DNA from: Paramesorhizobium endophyticum
GTDB taxonomy: Bacteria; Pseudomonadota; Alphaproteobacteria; Rhizobiales; Rhizobiaceae
Assembly (NCBI RefSeq): GCF_014640615.1
Contig: NZ_BMHH01000017.1
Location: 41,685 to 105,684, forward strand
DNA length: 64,000 bases
Direction: 5' to 3'
Below the pieces are notes generated by a model, which saw nothing but the letters and a program-made list of their open reading frames with translations, was not told the origin of the DNA and searched no databases. Positions 46,784 to 54,868 of the stretch are shown piece after piece (position 1 is the stretch's first letter; the number at the start of each line of letters is the position of its first letter). The translations under genes and the position numbers were made by a program.

Positions 46784-47989
46784 TTGAAAATTACCCGGAT
46801 TGAGACCCTGCGGACGCAGGAGTTCGCGAACGTTCTATGGGTCAGGGTTCATACGGATGCTGGCATAATCGGCCTTGGAGAAACCTTCTATGGCGCGGGT
46901 GCCGTCGAGGCGCACATCCATGACACGCTGTGCGGCCGGCTGATCGGCAAGAACCCGCTGCATATCGAGGCCCTCCACAAGGAGATGCTCAACCTGCCCA
47001 TGGCCCAGTCTTCCACGGGTGTCGAGTATCGTGCCGCCTCCGCCATCGATATCGCCCTTTGGGACCTGTTCGGAAAAGTGTGCGATCTGCCGGTGCATCA
47101 GATGCTCGGCGGGCTGTGCCGCGACAAGTTGCGCATCTACAATACCTGCGCCGGCTACGGTTACGTGCGGTCCAACAATATCAAGCCTGTCTCCAATTGG
47201 AATTTCAGGAAAAGCGACGCAGCCGGTCCCTATGAAGATCTCGAAGGCTTCATGACGGATGCCGGAGCGCTGGCGGAAAATCTGCTTGAAAGCGGGGTCA
47301 ACGCCATGAAAATCTGGCCTTTCGACCCTGCCGCCATCGAGAACAACGGCCTTTATATTTCCGCCGAGCAGATGAAAAAGGCAATCGAACCGTTCGAGAA
47401 GATCCGTAAAGCGGTGGGAGACCGGATGGACATCATGGTGGAATTCCACTCCCTTTGGAATCTGCCGGCTGCCATGAAGATCGCCCGTGCCCTCGAGCCC
47501 TACATGCCGATGTGGTACGAAGACCCGATCCGCATGAACTCGCCCCAGGCTCTGGCGGAATATGCCCGTTCGACCGACGTCTGGGTATGCGCCAGCGAAA
47601 CGCTAGGATCCCGCTGGCCTTATAAGGATATGCTGGATCGCGACGCCGCGCATGTGGTGATGGTAGATCTATGCTGGACCGGGGGCTTGACCGAGGGACG
47701 CAAGATCGCCGCGATGGCCGAAACATATCATCGGCCGTTCGCTCCGCATGACTGCATCGGCCCCGTCGGCTTTGCCGCGGCGGTCCATATGTCGTTCAGC
47801 CAGCCCAATACGTTGATCCAGGAATCGGTTCGGGCTTTCTATACGGGTTGGTACAAGGAACTTGTGACGGTCGTTCCGAAAATCAAGGACGGTTATGTCT
47901 ACCCGATGGAAGGACCGGGGCTTGGTGTCGAGCTACTGCCTTCGGTATTCGAACGCCCGGACCTTATCGTCCGCACAACGGAAGCATGA
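46784..47989 (+). CDS. Mandelate racemase/muconate lactonizing family dehydratase (sugar acid)
   Basis: This enolase-superfamily protein has 401 residues and starts at TTG 46784 after GAGAGGAGA. The N-terminal capping domain ends near residue 120. In the barrel the metal ligands appear as the Glu of MVEFHSLW near 222, WYEDPI near 248 and CASETLGSR near 275, and the catalytic His is in FAPHDCIGP near 327. Acid-sugar dehydratases of this superfamily abstract the proton alpha to the carboxylate and release water, giving 2-keto-3-deoxy acids. Its neighbours (gluconate 5-dehydrogenase, idonate 5-dehydrogenase) make gluconate or a close relative the likely substrate. Confidence 0.88.
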   Translation: MKITRIETLRTQEFANVLWVRVHTDAGIIGLGETFYGAGAVEAHIHDTLCGRLIGKNPLHIEALHKEMLNLPMAQSSTGVEYRAASAIDIALWDLFGKVCDLPVHQMLGGLCRDKLRIYNTCAGYGYVRSNNIKPVSNWNFRKSDAAGPYEDLEGFMTDAGALAENLLESGVNAMKIWPFDPAAIENNGLYISAEQMKKAIEPFEKIRKAVGDRMDIMVEFHSLWNLPAAMKIARALEPYMPMWYEDPIRMNSPQALAEYARSTDVWVCASETLGSRWPYKDMLDRDAAHVVMVDLCWTGGLTEGRKIAAMAETYHRPFAPHDCIGPVGFAAAVHMSFSQPNTLIQESVRAFYTGWYKELVTVVPKIKDGYVYPMEGPGLGVELLPSVFERPDLIVRTTEA

Positions 47990-47999
47990 GGGAAAAACC

Positions 48000-48767
48000 A
48001 TGTCCAAGCAATTGTTCGACCTCGCCGGCAAAACGGCGCTGATCACCGGCTCGTCACGCGGACTCGGATACGCTATCGCCAGCGGACTGGGTGCTGCCGG
48101 CGCCACCCTTGTTCTCAACGGCACCAGTGCCGGCAGCTTGGCGCAAGCAGCAATGGCCCTGCGCGATCAGGGCATCACGGTTCACGAGGCGGCTTTTGAC
48201 GTGACCGACGAGGCGCAGATCATTGCGGCATTCGAACGTTTCGACGCCGAAAGTCTACAAGTCAACATTCTCGTCAACAATGCCGGGATCCAACTGCGCA
48301 AGCCGATGGTCGAACTGACGACATCCGAATGGCAAAAGGTCATAGACACCAACCTGACCAGCGCTTTCGTGATCGGCCGCGAAGCAGCAAAGCGAATGAT
48401 CGTCCGCGAATACGGCAAGATCATCAATATCGGCTCACTGACCAGCGAGTTGGCACGCGCAACCGTTGCACCCTACACGGTCGCCAAGGGCGGCATCAAG
48501 ATGCTGACCCGCTCCATGGCTGCCGAATGGGCCATTCATGGCATCACCGCCAACGCGATCGGTCCAGGCTATATGCTGACCGACATGAACGAGGCTCTGG
48601 TCAACAATCCACAATTCGACGCCTGGGTTAAAGGCCGCACGCCGGCAAAGCGCTGGGGCAAGCCGGAGGAACTGATCGGCACTGCGATTTTCCTCGCGTC
48701 CGACGCCTCCGCCTACGTCAACGGCCAGATCATCTATGTCGATGGCGGCATGCTGTCGGTTCTTTGA
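48000..48767 (+). CDS. Gluconate 5-dehydrogenase-like short-chain dehydrogenase
   Basis: The protein has 255 residues. The NADP site TGSSRGLG is near residue 17, NNAG near 90, the catalytic serine in IINIGSLTSELAR and YTVAK near 157. AEWAIHGITANAIGPGYMLT and KRWGKPEELIGTAIFLAS are typical of Ga5DH/IdnO enzymes, which interconvert 5-ketogluconate and gluconate. ATG 48000 lies eleven bases after the dehydratase stop. With the idonate dehydrogenase encoded next, it would supply gluconate from 5-ketogluconate. Confidence 0.88.
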   Translation: MSKQLFDLAGKTALITGSSRGLGYAIASGLGAAGATLVLNGTSAGSLAQAAMALRDQGITVHEAAFDVTDEAQIIAAFERFDAESLQVNILVNNAGIQLRKPMVELTTSEWQKVIDTNLTSAFVIGREAAKRMIVREYGKIINIGSLTSELARATVAPYTVAKGGIKMLTRSMAAEWAIHGITANAIGPGYMLTDMNEALVNNPQFDAWVKGRTPAKRWGKPEELIGTAIFLASDASAYVNGQIIYVDGGMLSVL

Positions 48768-48835
48768 GAATGCCATCAGACACTCTTCCCCAGACAGCAG
48801 GCGCGCCCGCTGTTCCCGTTCGATAGGAAATCGTT

Positions 48836-49873
48836 ATGCTTGGCGTCATACTTCACGCACCGAAAGACCTGCGCATAGAGCCAGTACCCACGGCTGAACC
48901 CGGACCGGGTCAGGTCAGCATCGGCATCAATGCCGGTGGCATATGCGGGTCGGACTTGCATTATTATCACAATGGTGGAACGGGCACGATCCGGCTGAAG
49001 GAGCCTATGGCTCTCGGCCACGAGATTGCCGGAACCATCGACAAGGTCGGCAGTGGTGTCTTGCATCTCGTTGCGGGCATGCGGGTTGCCGTCAACCCCG
49101 CCGGTCCGTGCAATGTCTGCGAATACTGCCACGCAGGCACCCATAACCAGTGCCTCGACATGCAGTTTATGGGAAGCGCCATGCGCATGCCCCACACCCA
49201 GGGCGGCTTCCGTCAACGGGTGACGGTCAATGCCTTCCAGGCCATTCCGATTGCCGATACGATGACCATGGCCGAAGCAGCCGTTGCCGAGCCTCTGGCC
49301 GTGTGCCTGCATGCCGCCAGGCGAGCGGGTTCGCTGATGGGCAGGCGCGTGCTGGTGACGGGCGCCGGACCGATCGGCTGCCTGGCCGTGCTGGTTGCCC
49401 GCTTCAGCGGCGCAAGCGAAATCGTTGCGACCGATATCGGTGAATTCGCCTTGAAAACAGCCCGTGCTTGCGGTGCGACTGCCACGATCAACACGACAGA
49501 GGAGCCGGATGGGCTTCAGCCGTGGTGTAAGGGCAAGGGAACCTTCGACGTCTTGTTCGAAGCCTCCGGCAACCCGGCTGCCCTGCTTAGCGCACTTCCC
49601 GCTCTTCGCGCTGGCGGCATCATCGTTCAGCTCGGTTTGGGCGGGGATATCACCTTGCCGATCAATGTGCTCGTCGCCAAGGAGCTTCAGCTTCGCGGGA
49701 CATTCCGTTTCGACACTGAGTTTCAGCTTGCGATCGACCTGATGAGCCAAGGTCTCATTGATGTCAAACCGCTAATCACGCACAGCTTGCCGTTTGAGCG
49801 AGCGGTGCAGGCGTTCGACATTGCCTCCGACCGCACAAGCGCTATGAAAGTCCAGCTTGAGTTTCCGGGATAA
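48836..49873 (+). CDS. idnD: L-idonate 5-dehydrogenase-like zinc dehydrogenase
   Basis: This medium-chain dehydrogenase has 345 residues. Zinc ligands are in CGSDLHYYHNGGTG near residue 37 and GHEIAG near 62, and structural cysteines are in CNVCEYCHAGTHNQC at about 91-105. The nucleotide site is TGAGPIGCLAVLVAR near 175. The pattern MGSAMRMPHTQGGFRQ matches IdnD proteins, which oxidise L-idonate to 5-ketogluconate. Position next to the Ga5DH-like gene supports this. Related polyol dehydrogenases are hard to separate on sequence alone. Confidence 0.85.
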   Translation: MLGVILHAPKDLRIEPVPTAEPGPGQVSIGINAGGICGSDLHYYHNGGTGTIRLKEPMALGHEIAGTIDKVGSGVLHLVAGMRVAVNPAGPCNVCEYCHAGTHNQCLDMQFMGSAMRMPHTQGGFRQRVTVNAFQAIPIADTMTMAEAAVAEPLAVCLHAARRAGSLMGRRVLVTGAGPIGCLAVLVARFSGASEIVATDIGEFALKTARACGATATINTTEEPDGLQPWCKGKGTFDVLFEASGNPAALLSALPALRAGGIIVQLGLGGDITLPINVLVAKELQLRGTFRFDTEFQLAIDLMSQGLIDVKPLITHSLPFERAVQAFDIASDRTSAMKVQLEFPG

Positions 49874-49880
49874 TCAAACA

Positions 49881-50354
49881 ATGCGAGTGATCACTGCCAC
49901 GCCTCTGTCCGCCGAGGCATTTGCACCCTTCGGAACCGTTACGCAGATACCGCACGCAACCGGACTGGTAAGCGTGGACCAGGCCTATGATGCGACGTCC
50001 GATGCGCAGATACCTGTCTTCCAGCTTATGCGGACGGTCACCGGCCCACAGCCGGTGGCTGTCCGGCAGCTGGAACAGCACCCGTTCTCGGCCCAAACCT
50101 TTGTGACACTGAGCGGTGCGTCATCAGTGATCATTGTCTGCGAAACCGGCCCTTCCGGCCCAGAGGAGGCAACGGCGCGCGCTTTCGTCTGCGCACCGAC
50201 CCAGGCCGTCACCTATGCAAAGGCAGTCTGGCATCACAGGCTGACACCGCTTGGTGACAACGCCGTCTTCTCGATGACGATGATGCACACGGGCACGGGC
50301 GGCGATACCGTATTGCAGGACCTCGTCGAGCCATTTGAAGTGGCGCTGCCGTAA
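49881..50354 (+). CDS. Ureidoglycolate lyase (AllA) family protein
   Basis: This AllA-family cupin has 157 residues: LSAEAFAPFGTVTQIPHATG, VRQLEQHPFSAQTFVTLSG, ARAFVCAPTQAVTYAKAVWH and the C-terminal EPFEVALP. True ureidoglycolate lyase splits ureidoglycolate to glyoxylate and urea in purine breakdown. No other allantoin gene is in the window and the gene lies eight bases after a sugar-acid dehydrogenase, so here it may act on a sugar acid or have another function. Start ATG 49881 is chosen by homology over the longer frame from 49857. Confidence 0.85.
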   Translation: MRVITATPLSAEAFAPFGTVTQIPHATGLVSVDQAYDATSDAQIPVFQLMRTVTGPQPVAVRQLEQHPFSAQTFVTLSGASSVIIVCETGPSGPEEATARAFVCAPTQAVTYAKAVWHHRLTPLGDNAVFSMTMMHTGTGGDTVLQDLVEPFEVALP

Positions 50355-50380
50355 TCGATCTATCCCTGCATAGACGTGAA

Positions 50381-50404
50381 CCCGGCATATAATTGGTTGC
50401 CGGG
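50381..50404. terminator. Stem-loop between convergent operons
   Basis: CCCGGCA (50381-50387) and TGCCGGG (50398-50404) form a perfect 7-bp stem with a 10-base loop, in the 71-bp gap between the AllA-like gene and the convergent ABC ATPase gene. A short T-rich stretch follows on the plus strand. Confidence 0.55.
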
Positions 50405-50425
50405 GGGCGTTTCTATGTGGCCGAT

Positions 50426-51157
50426 TTAGTTGCGTTCGACCCGGATGAAGTTACGCAGTTCTTCCGTCTTCGGGTTTGCAAAAAGATCGGCCGACGGCCC
50501 CTGCTCCCAGATCTTGCCCTGATGCATGAAGACGGTCACATTGGCCACGGAACGGGCGAAACTCATTTCGTGCGTCACCAGCAGCATAGTCATGCCTTCG
50601 CGGGCCAATCGTTCCATGACCAGCAACACCTCGCCCGTCAGCTCCGGATCGAGCGCCGATGTCACCTCGTCGAACAGCATCACCTTTGGACGCATGGCGA
50701 GCGAACGGGCAATCGCCACACGCTGCTGTTGGCCGCCGGACAACTGGTCGGGATAGGCATCGAATTTCTCCAGCAATCCGACCTGGGCGAGAACCTTTTC
50801 AGCCCTTTCCCGCGATTGGGCATAGGAAACCTTCTGCGTGATCCGCGGCGACAGCATGATGTTTTTGCCGACCGTCAGATGCGGAAAGAGATTGTAGCTC
50901 TGGAATACGATGCCGACATCCTTGCGCAGCGAGCGCAGTTTCTCCGGTTCCTGCGATACAGCGTGGCCGGCGACGGTGATGCTGCCGGACTCGATGCGCT
51001 CCAGCCCGTTGATACAGCGCAGGAGGGTACTCTTGCCTGATCCGCTCCGGCCGATCAGTGCTACAACCTGCCCCTGTTCCACGCTCATGGAAATGCCCTT
51101 GAGGACTTCGAGCGCGCCGAAACGCTTGTGGACGGAATCAATTGTTACGGCCGACAT
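50426..51157 (-). CDS. Amino-acid-type ABC transporter ATPase (GlnQ/HisP family)
   Basis: The protein has 243 residues. Walker A is GRSGSGKST near residue 36, the Q-loop lies in FQSYNLFPHLTVGKNI, the signature is LSGGQQQRVAIARSLAMRP, and Walker B is VMLFDEVTSALDPE. These are the marks of polar amino acid importers, although some members carry opines or sugar acids. It is the last gene of the minus-strand operon led by the 2-hydroxyacid dehydrogenase, and overlaps the adjacent permease gene by 20 bases. Confidence 0.93.
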   Translation of the reverse strand: MSAVTIDSVHKRFGALEVLKGISMSVEQGQVVALIGRSGSGKSTLLRCINGLERIESGSITVAGHAVSQEPEKLRSLRKDVGIVFQSYNLFPHLTVGKNIMLSPRITQKVSYAQSRERAEKVLAQVGLLEKFDAYPDQLSGGQQQRVAIARSLAMRPKVMLFDEVTSALDPELTGEVLLVMERLAREGMTMLLVTHEMSFARSVANVTVFMHQGKIWEQGPSADLFANPKTEELRNFIRVERN

Positions 51158-51794
51158 TGAGGACCCTTTCGAAATACCTGCTCAGCCTGGACAGGGGAAA
51201 GCAGATCAGGAAGTAAATGACTGCGACCGCACCGAATACACGGAAGGGGTCGAACGTGGCATTGTTGATGAGCTGGCCGGCGCGCGACAGCTCGACGAAA
51301 CCGACGACCGAGACGATCGAGGTATTCTTCACGAGTTGGACGATGAAGCCGACGGTCGGCGGCAGCGAAATGGCAACCGCCTGAGGCAGGATCACATAGT
51401 AGTATTGCTGGCCACGGGTCATGGCGAGCGATTCCGACGCCTCCCATTGCTGCACCGGAACAGCCTCGATAGCGCCGCGCCATATTTCGGCGAGATAGGC
51501 ACTGACATAAACACCGAGCGACAGCGAGGCGGCTAGCAGCGGTGGCGGTTCAAGCCCTGCGAAGGAAAGTCCGTAATAGGAGAGGAACAACACCATCAGC
51601 ACCGGAATTGACTGGATGACGGCGATAAACGTGCCGGCTGCGTGGCGTAGGGCCGTGAACCGGGACAATCTGGCTATTGCGATGACGCCCCCGGCAACAG
51701 CGCCGATGATCAGCGATATGGCAGTTAGTGCCAGCGTCCACCCAGCCGAACGCAGCAGGTAGAGAAATTCGTGGTAGCCGAATGACTCGATCAT
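51138..51794 (-). CDS. Amino-acid-type ABC transporter permease (HisM-like)
   Basis: This permease has 218 residues and about five hydrophobic segments. The EAA loop, the ATPase contact, reads EAVPVQQWEASESLAMTRGQ, and QAVAISLPPTVGFIVQLVKN and TSIVSVVGFVELSRAGQ follow as in the family. It is encoded between the other permease (ATGA overlap) and the ATPase. The two permeases form a heterodimer. Confidence 0.93.
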   Translation of the reverse strand: MIESFGYHEFLYLLRSAGWTLALTAISLIIGAVAGGVIAIARLSRFTALRHAAGTFIAVIQSIPVLMVLFLSYYGLSFAGLEPPPLLAASLSLGVYVSAYLAEIWRGAIEAVPVQQWEASESLAMTRGQQYYYVILPQAVAISLPPTVGFIVQLVKNTSIVSVVGFVELSRAGQLINNATFDPFRVFGAVAVIYFLICFPLSRLSRYFERVLNVGRNN

Positions 51795-52489
51795 GAGTGA
51801 CCTCCTGCTCTGGTGCGGGAGTCTCCGCCGGCCGGACGGAAGGCCATGCGGCCGATGGCAAAAAGCAATGCCTTCAGCGACAGTGCAAGGCCAAGATAGA
51901 TGAGCGTTGCGAGAATATAGGTCTCGAAACTACGGAACGTCCGCTGTTCGATGATCGCCGCTGTGCCTGACAGCTCTTCGACGGATATGAACGACACGAT
52001 ACTCGATGCCAAAAGCATCAGCACGTATTGGCTGGACAGCGCCGGCCAGACTTTTGACAGTGCCGGCACCAGAACCACATGCACGAAGACCTGAAGACGC
52101 GAGAGCGCGAGCGACACGCCTGCCTCGATTTGGGACTTGTGGGTGGCATCAACGCCGGCACGGATGATTTCGGTCGAATATGCCGACAGATTGAGGATCA
52201 TGGTCAGCAAGGCTGCCTGGCTGCCGGACATCCTGAAGCCCGCCAAGGGTAGGCCGAAGAAAATGATGAACAATTGAATGAGGAATGGCGTGTTGCGCAG
52301 CATTTCGACATAGGTATCGATGGCAAAGCGCACCGGCGCGTTCCCCAGAAACCGTGCACCAACGAGCACCAGAGCAAGGCCTGTGCCGAGAATAATGGCA
52401 CCTGCCGAAAGACCCAGTGTCAGTAGAACCCCACGGACAAGCAGATCCTGTTCGGCGAGAACCGCCGCAAACTGCAATTGGAAATTCAT
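51791..52489 (-). CDS. Amino-acid-type ABC transporter permease (HisQ-like)
   Basis: The protein has 232 residues. An N-terminal helix and YVEMLRNTPFLIQLFIIFFG, typical of the family, are followed by the EAA loop AGVDATHKSQIEAGVSLALS and SSQYVLMLLASSIVSFISVE. It is first of the two permease genes after the binding protein, separated from it by 69 bp containing a stem-loop. Confidence 0.93.
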   Translation of the reverse strand: MNFQLQFAAVLAEQDLLVRGVLLTLGLSAGAIILGTGLALVLVGARFLGNAPVRFAIDTYVEMLRNTPFLIQLFIIFFGLPLAGFRMSGSQAALLTMILNLSAYSTEIIRAGVDATHKSQIEAGVSLALSRLQVFVHVVLVPALSKVWPALSSQYVLMLLASSIVSFISVEELSGTAAIIEQRTFRSFETYILATLIYLGLALSLKALLFAIGRMAFRPAGGDSRTRAGGHS

Positions 52490-52514
52490 CAGTCATGCCC
52501 TTCGTCGCACAGAA

Positions 52515-52540
52515 CACGACGCACCTTCTGGTGCGCCGTG
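52515..52540 (-). promoter_or_regulatory. Intercistronic stem-loop after the binding-protein gene
   Basis: Positions 52515-52525 and 52530-52540 pair over 11 bp around a 4-base loop, with one mismatch that becomes a G-U pair in one strand. It separates the binding-protein gene from the permease genes and probably lowers expression of the latter relative to the former. Confidence 0.5.
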
Positions 52541-52558
52541 GACGGGATGCGCTGTGAA

Positions 52559-53344
52559 TCAGAACGTGGGAAGAGAGGGCAATGCCGAACCCACCCACTT
52601 CTGGCTGATTGCTTCCAGTTCGCCATTTTGCTTCATGATGTAGATGACATTGTTGAGCCACTGGTGCAGTTCGAACTCGTCCCGACGAACGGTCATCGAG
52701 TTGGGCTGGACCGAGAAGACGAATTTCTGTTGCATGTCTGCATTGGGCCGCATCTTCAGGGCCGCATTCGCTTGGGCATCCGGTTCCGCCACGGCATCGA
52801 CCTGGCCGGAAAACAGCGCCTGGATGGTGGTGGCATCGTCATCGAAACGCACGACCTCCAGACCGCGGTCGACCAGCGTTTTCTCGACACTCGAGCCACG
52901 GTTGACACCGACGCGCTTGCCTTTGAGATCATCCCAGCCGGAAATGGCGGTTCCCTTGGGCGCATAGATCGCCACCTGGAACGCGCTATAGGGTATCGTG
53001 AACATGACGGCTTTGGCACGTTCGGCTGTCGGCGCCAGTGTTGCCACCAGGAAATCGACCTTGCCCGATTCGAGAGCCGGAATGCGGGAAGGCGGCGTCA
53101 GCGCAACAAGTTCCGTGGTCACTCCCAGATATTTGCCGACGAGCGTTGCAACATCCGCATCGTAGCCGACCGGGTTGCCTGTTGAATCAATCGAACCATA
53201 GGGCGGTGCGCCGACAAGAACGCCGATCTTGACGGTTCCCTTGTTGACGATCTCCGTCACGGATGCCGCGTGTCCTACGCCGGCCATCAACATTGTGCCG
53301 AGAATGGCGGTGGCAACGAATTGTTTCATTTTGCTGAAAGTCAT
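52559..53344 (-). CDS. Amino-acid-type ABC transporter substrate-binding protein (family 3)
   Basis: ATG 53344 follows GGGAGGAAG and starts a signal peptide ending near GVGHAAS; the precursor has 261 residues. GTVKIGVLVGAPPYGSID, GYDADVATLVGKYLG and ERAKAVMFTIPYSAFQVAIY are the family 3 landmarks, followed by GKRVGVNRGSSVEKTL. It binds the ligand in the periplasm for the two permeases. Transport of a hydroxy acid or a sugar acid is plausible given the dehydrogenase ahead of it, although the family usually binds amino acids. Confidence 0.93.
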   Translation of the reverse strand: MTFSKMKQFVATAILGTMLMAGVGHAASVTEIVNKGTVKIGVLVGAPPYGSIDSTGNPVGYDADVATLVGKYLGVTTELVALTPPSRIPALESGKVDFLVATLAPTAERAKAVMFTIPYSAFQVAIYAPKGTAISGWDDLKGKRVGVNRGSSVEKTLVDRGLEVVRFDDDATTIQALFSGQVDAVAEPDAQANAALKMRPNADMQQKFVFSVQPNSMTVRRDEFELHQWLNNVIYIMKQNGELEAISQKWVGSALPSLPTF

Positions 53345-53430
53345 GTCTTCCTCCCTTTTCCGCTGTGCCAGCGGCTCCTCACCAAACCTGATCTGACGCG
53401 CCAAGCGTGCCCTTTCGGGCGGTCCGGTTT

Positions 53431-54411
53431 TCAGCGGACGCTGTCGCGCACGATGTTGACGCAGCTCTCTCCACGGGCAGTGCGATTGATGTTGTCTGCG
53501 ATTGTGTTTTTGCGCCGGCGTATCGTGCCCAACGTCCAGCCCGACATGTGCGGGGTCATGACGATATTGGACAATTGATGGAACGGCTTGGTTGAAGGCA
53601 TCACACCTTGCTGGTTAGCGGCGGGATACTTATACCACGTGTCGATCACCGCCCCGCCGATGGACCGGTTCTCAAGCGCTTCATAAAGAGCGTCCTCGTC
53701 GATGGTGGCACCGCGCCCGACATTCATGATAACGGCATCGCTGCGCATCATGGTAAAAGCATTCCTGCCGACTATTCGCTTGGTTTCTGGTGTCGATGGG
53801 ATTGAGACGACAATGAAATCCGCAGCGGGCCAGAAGCCGACCAGCGCATCGAGGGTGAACGACGCATTGACCATCGGCGATAGCTCCACCGGGCTTCTGT
53901 TGGCGACGATCACATCCATTTCGAAGGCTTTTGCCCGCTTGGCGATTGCCTTGCCGATATGGCCGAAGCCCAGCAGACCGATGGTCTTTCCAGCGATTTC
54001 GTCATGGGCCCTGGAAATCGCCCCTGATGTATAAGACCAATCGCCGGCGCGAAGCCGCATATCCGCATCGCGGAGCGGCACGTGACGGTCGAGAATGGAG
54101 GCAAAAACGTATTCGGCAATGGCCTGCTCGTGACCAAAGCAATTGCAGACGACTGCAGATGCCGGAACCGCTTCCAGGTCGACGGCATCGTAACCCGCAC
54201 CCGGTACATGAAAGAGACCGAGCCGCGCTGGAACCGGAAGCGACGTGTCGAATTTCACACCAATGATGACATCTGCATCTGCATAGGCCTTACGGTCAGC
54301 GTCACTTTCCAGACGGTCCGGCAACAGCGTGATATTGGCCGGTGCATCCAGCTCGTTCTGAAAGCCCTCGCTGAACGAGCAGGCGTTCTCTCCGTGGAAA
54401 ACGATGTTCAT
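53431..54411 (-). CDS. D-isomer-specific 2-hydroxyacid dehydrogenase
   Basis: This NAD-dependent dehydrogenase has 326 residues. The Rossmann loop is GLLGFGHIGKAIAKRAKAFE near 145, the active-site Arg/Glu region is MNVGRGATIDEDALYEALEN, and the catalytic histidine lies in MTPHMSGWTLGTIRRR. ATG 54411 follows CAGGGAGGGTAT. It leads the operon with the amino-acid-type importer, so it probably interconverts the imported 2-hydroxy acid and its 2-keto form. The substrate (glyoxylate, hydroxypyruvate or longer) cannot be set from the motifs. Confidence 0.9.
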   Translation of the reverse strand: MNIVFHGENACSFSEGFQNELDAPANITLLPDRLESDADRKAYADADVIIGVKFDTSLPVPARLGLFHVPGAGYDAVDLEAVPASAVVCNCFGHEQAIAEYVFASILDRHVPLRDADMRLRAGDWSYTSGAISRAHDEIAGKTIGLLGFGHIGKAIAKRAKAFEMDVIVANRSPVELSPMVNASFTLDALVGFWPAADFIVVSIPSTPETKRIVGRNAFTMMRSDAVIMNVGRGATIDEDALYEALENRSIGGAVIDTWYKYPAANQQGVMPSTKPFHQLSNIVMTPHMSGWTLGTIRRRKNTIADNINRTARGESCVNIVRDSVR

Positions 54412-54868
54412 ATACCCTCCCTGCACATGGTGGTCGCGCGAAATGAAACGCGAAAACCACTTTTCCGAATACGGCATGAACAAGCCATTTTGGCATCAGA
54501 AAACGATCGTCTTTATCGAGTTCCAAAACCGTACATGGCTAGCACCTCCGTAATCCTCCTCCATCAAAGATTAAGACATGTTGTGAAATATTACAAGCTA
54601 GGATGTTTCACAATCAGTCACTCAAGAACTGGAACAACGGCTCTTGCCGGTCAGCTTGCGCCTTGGCGATGCAGGTCCCAAGACAGCGCTACTCCCCTGC
54701 GCATATCCTATCCTAGGTTGGGGCTTGCTACGGACCTCGGCGCCACTGAAACCGCCGGTTTCAGGCAGGCAAGCGCCGTCTCGATGATATTCTTGCGTGT
54801 AAGACGGTGATGTTTCCGAATGAGGCGATTGCCGGCACCCATGCGGCAGCTCATGCCAAGTCGCTTCG
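54412..54868 (-). other. 457-bp region: promoter of the hydroxyacid dehydrogenase operon, no gene recognised
   Basis: Open frames here lack known motifs and ribosome-binding sites. The first 200 bp upstream of the dehydrogenase hold the operator-like repeats listed separately. The part next to the FMN oxidase gene (54620-54868) is GC-rich with short hairpins such as GAAACCGCCGGTTTC, and may include the 3' end of that operon. Confidence 0.4.
54581..54613. promoter_or_regulatory. Candidate GntR operator before the hydroxyacid dehydrogenase operon
   Basis: TTGTGAAATATTACAA (54581-54596) is flanked by TTTCACAA (54606-54613), the reverse complement of its first eight bases. The first element resembles the site at 46651-46666 near the second GntR gene. 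It lies 170 bp upstream of the dehydrogenase start. Confidence 0.45.

Noticed and set aside
49881..50354. AllA-like gene as evidence for allantoin/purine degradation linked to the nucleoside hydrolase operon
   Set aside because: It is 35 kb away in a different operon with sugar-acid enzymes, and no other purine-ring genes are in the window.
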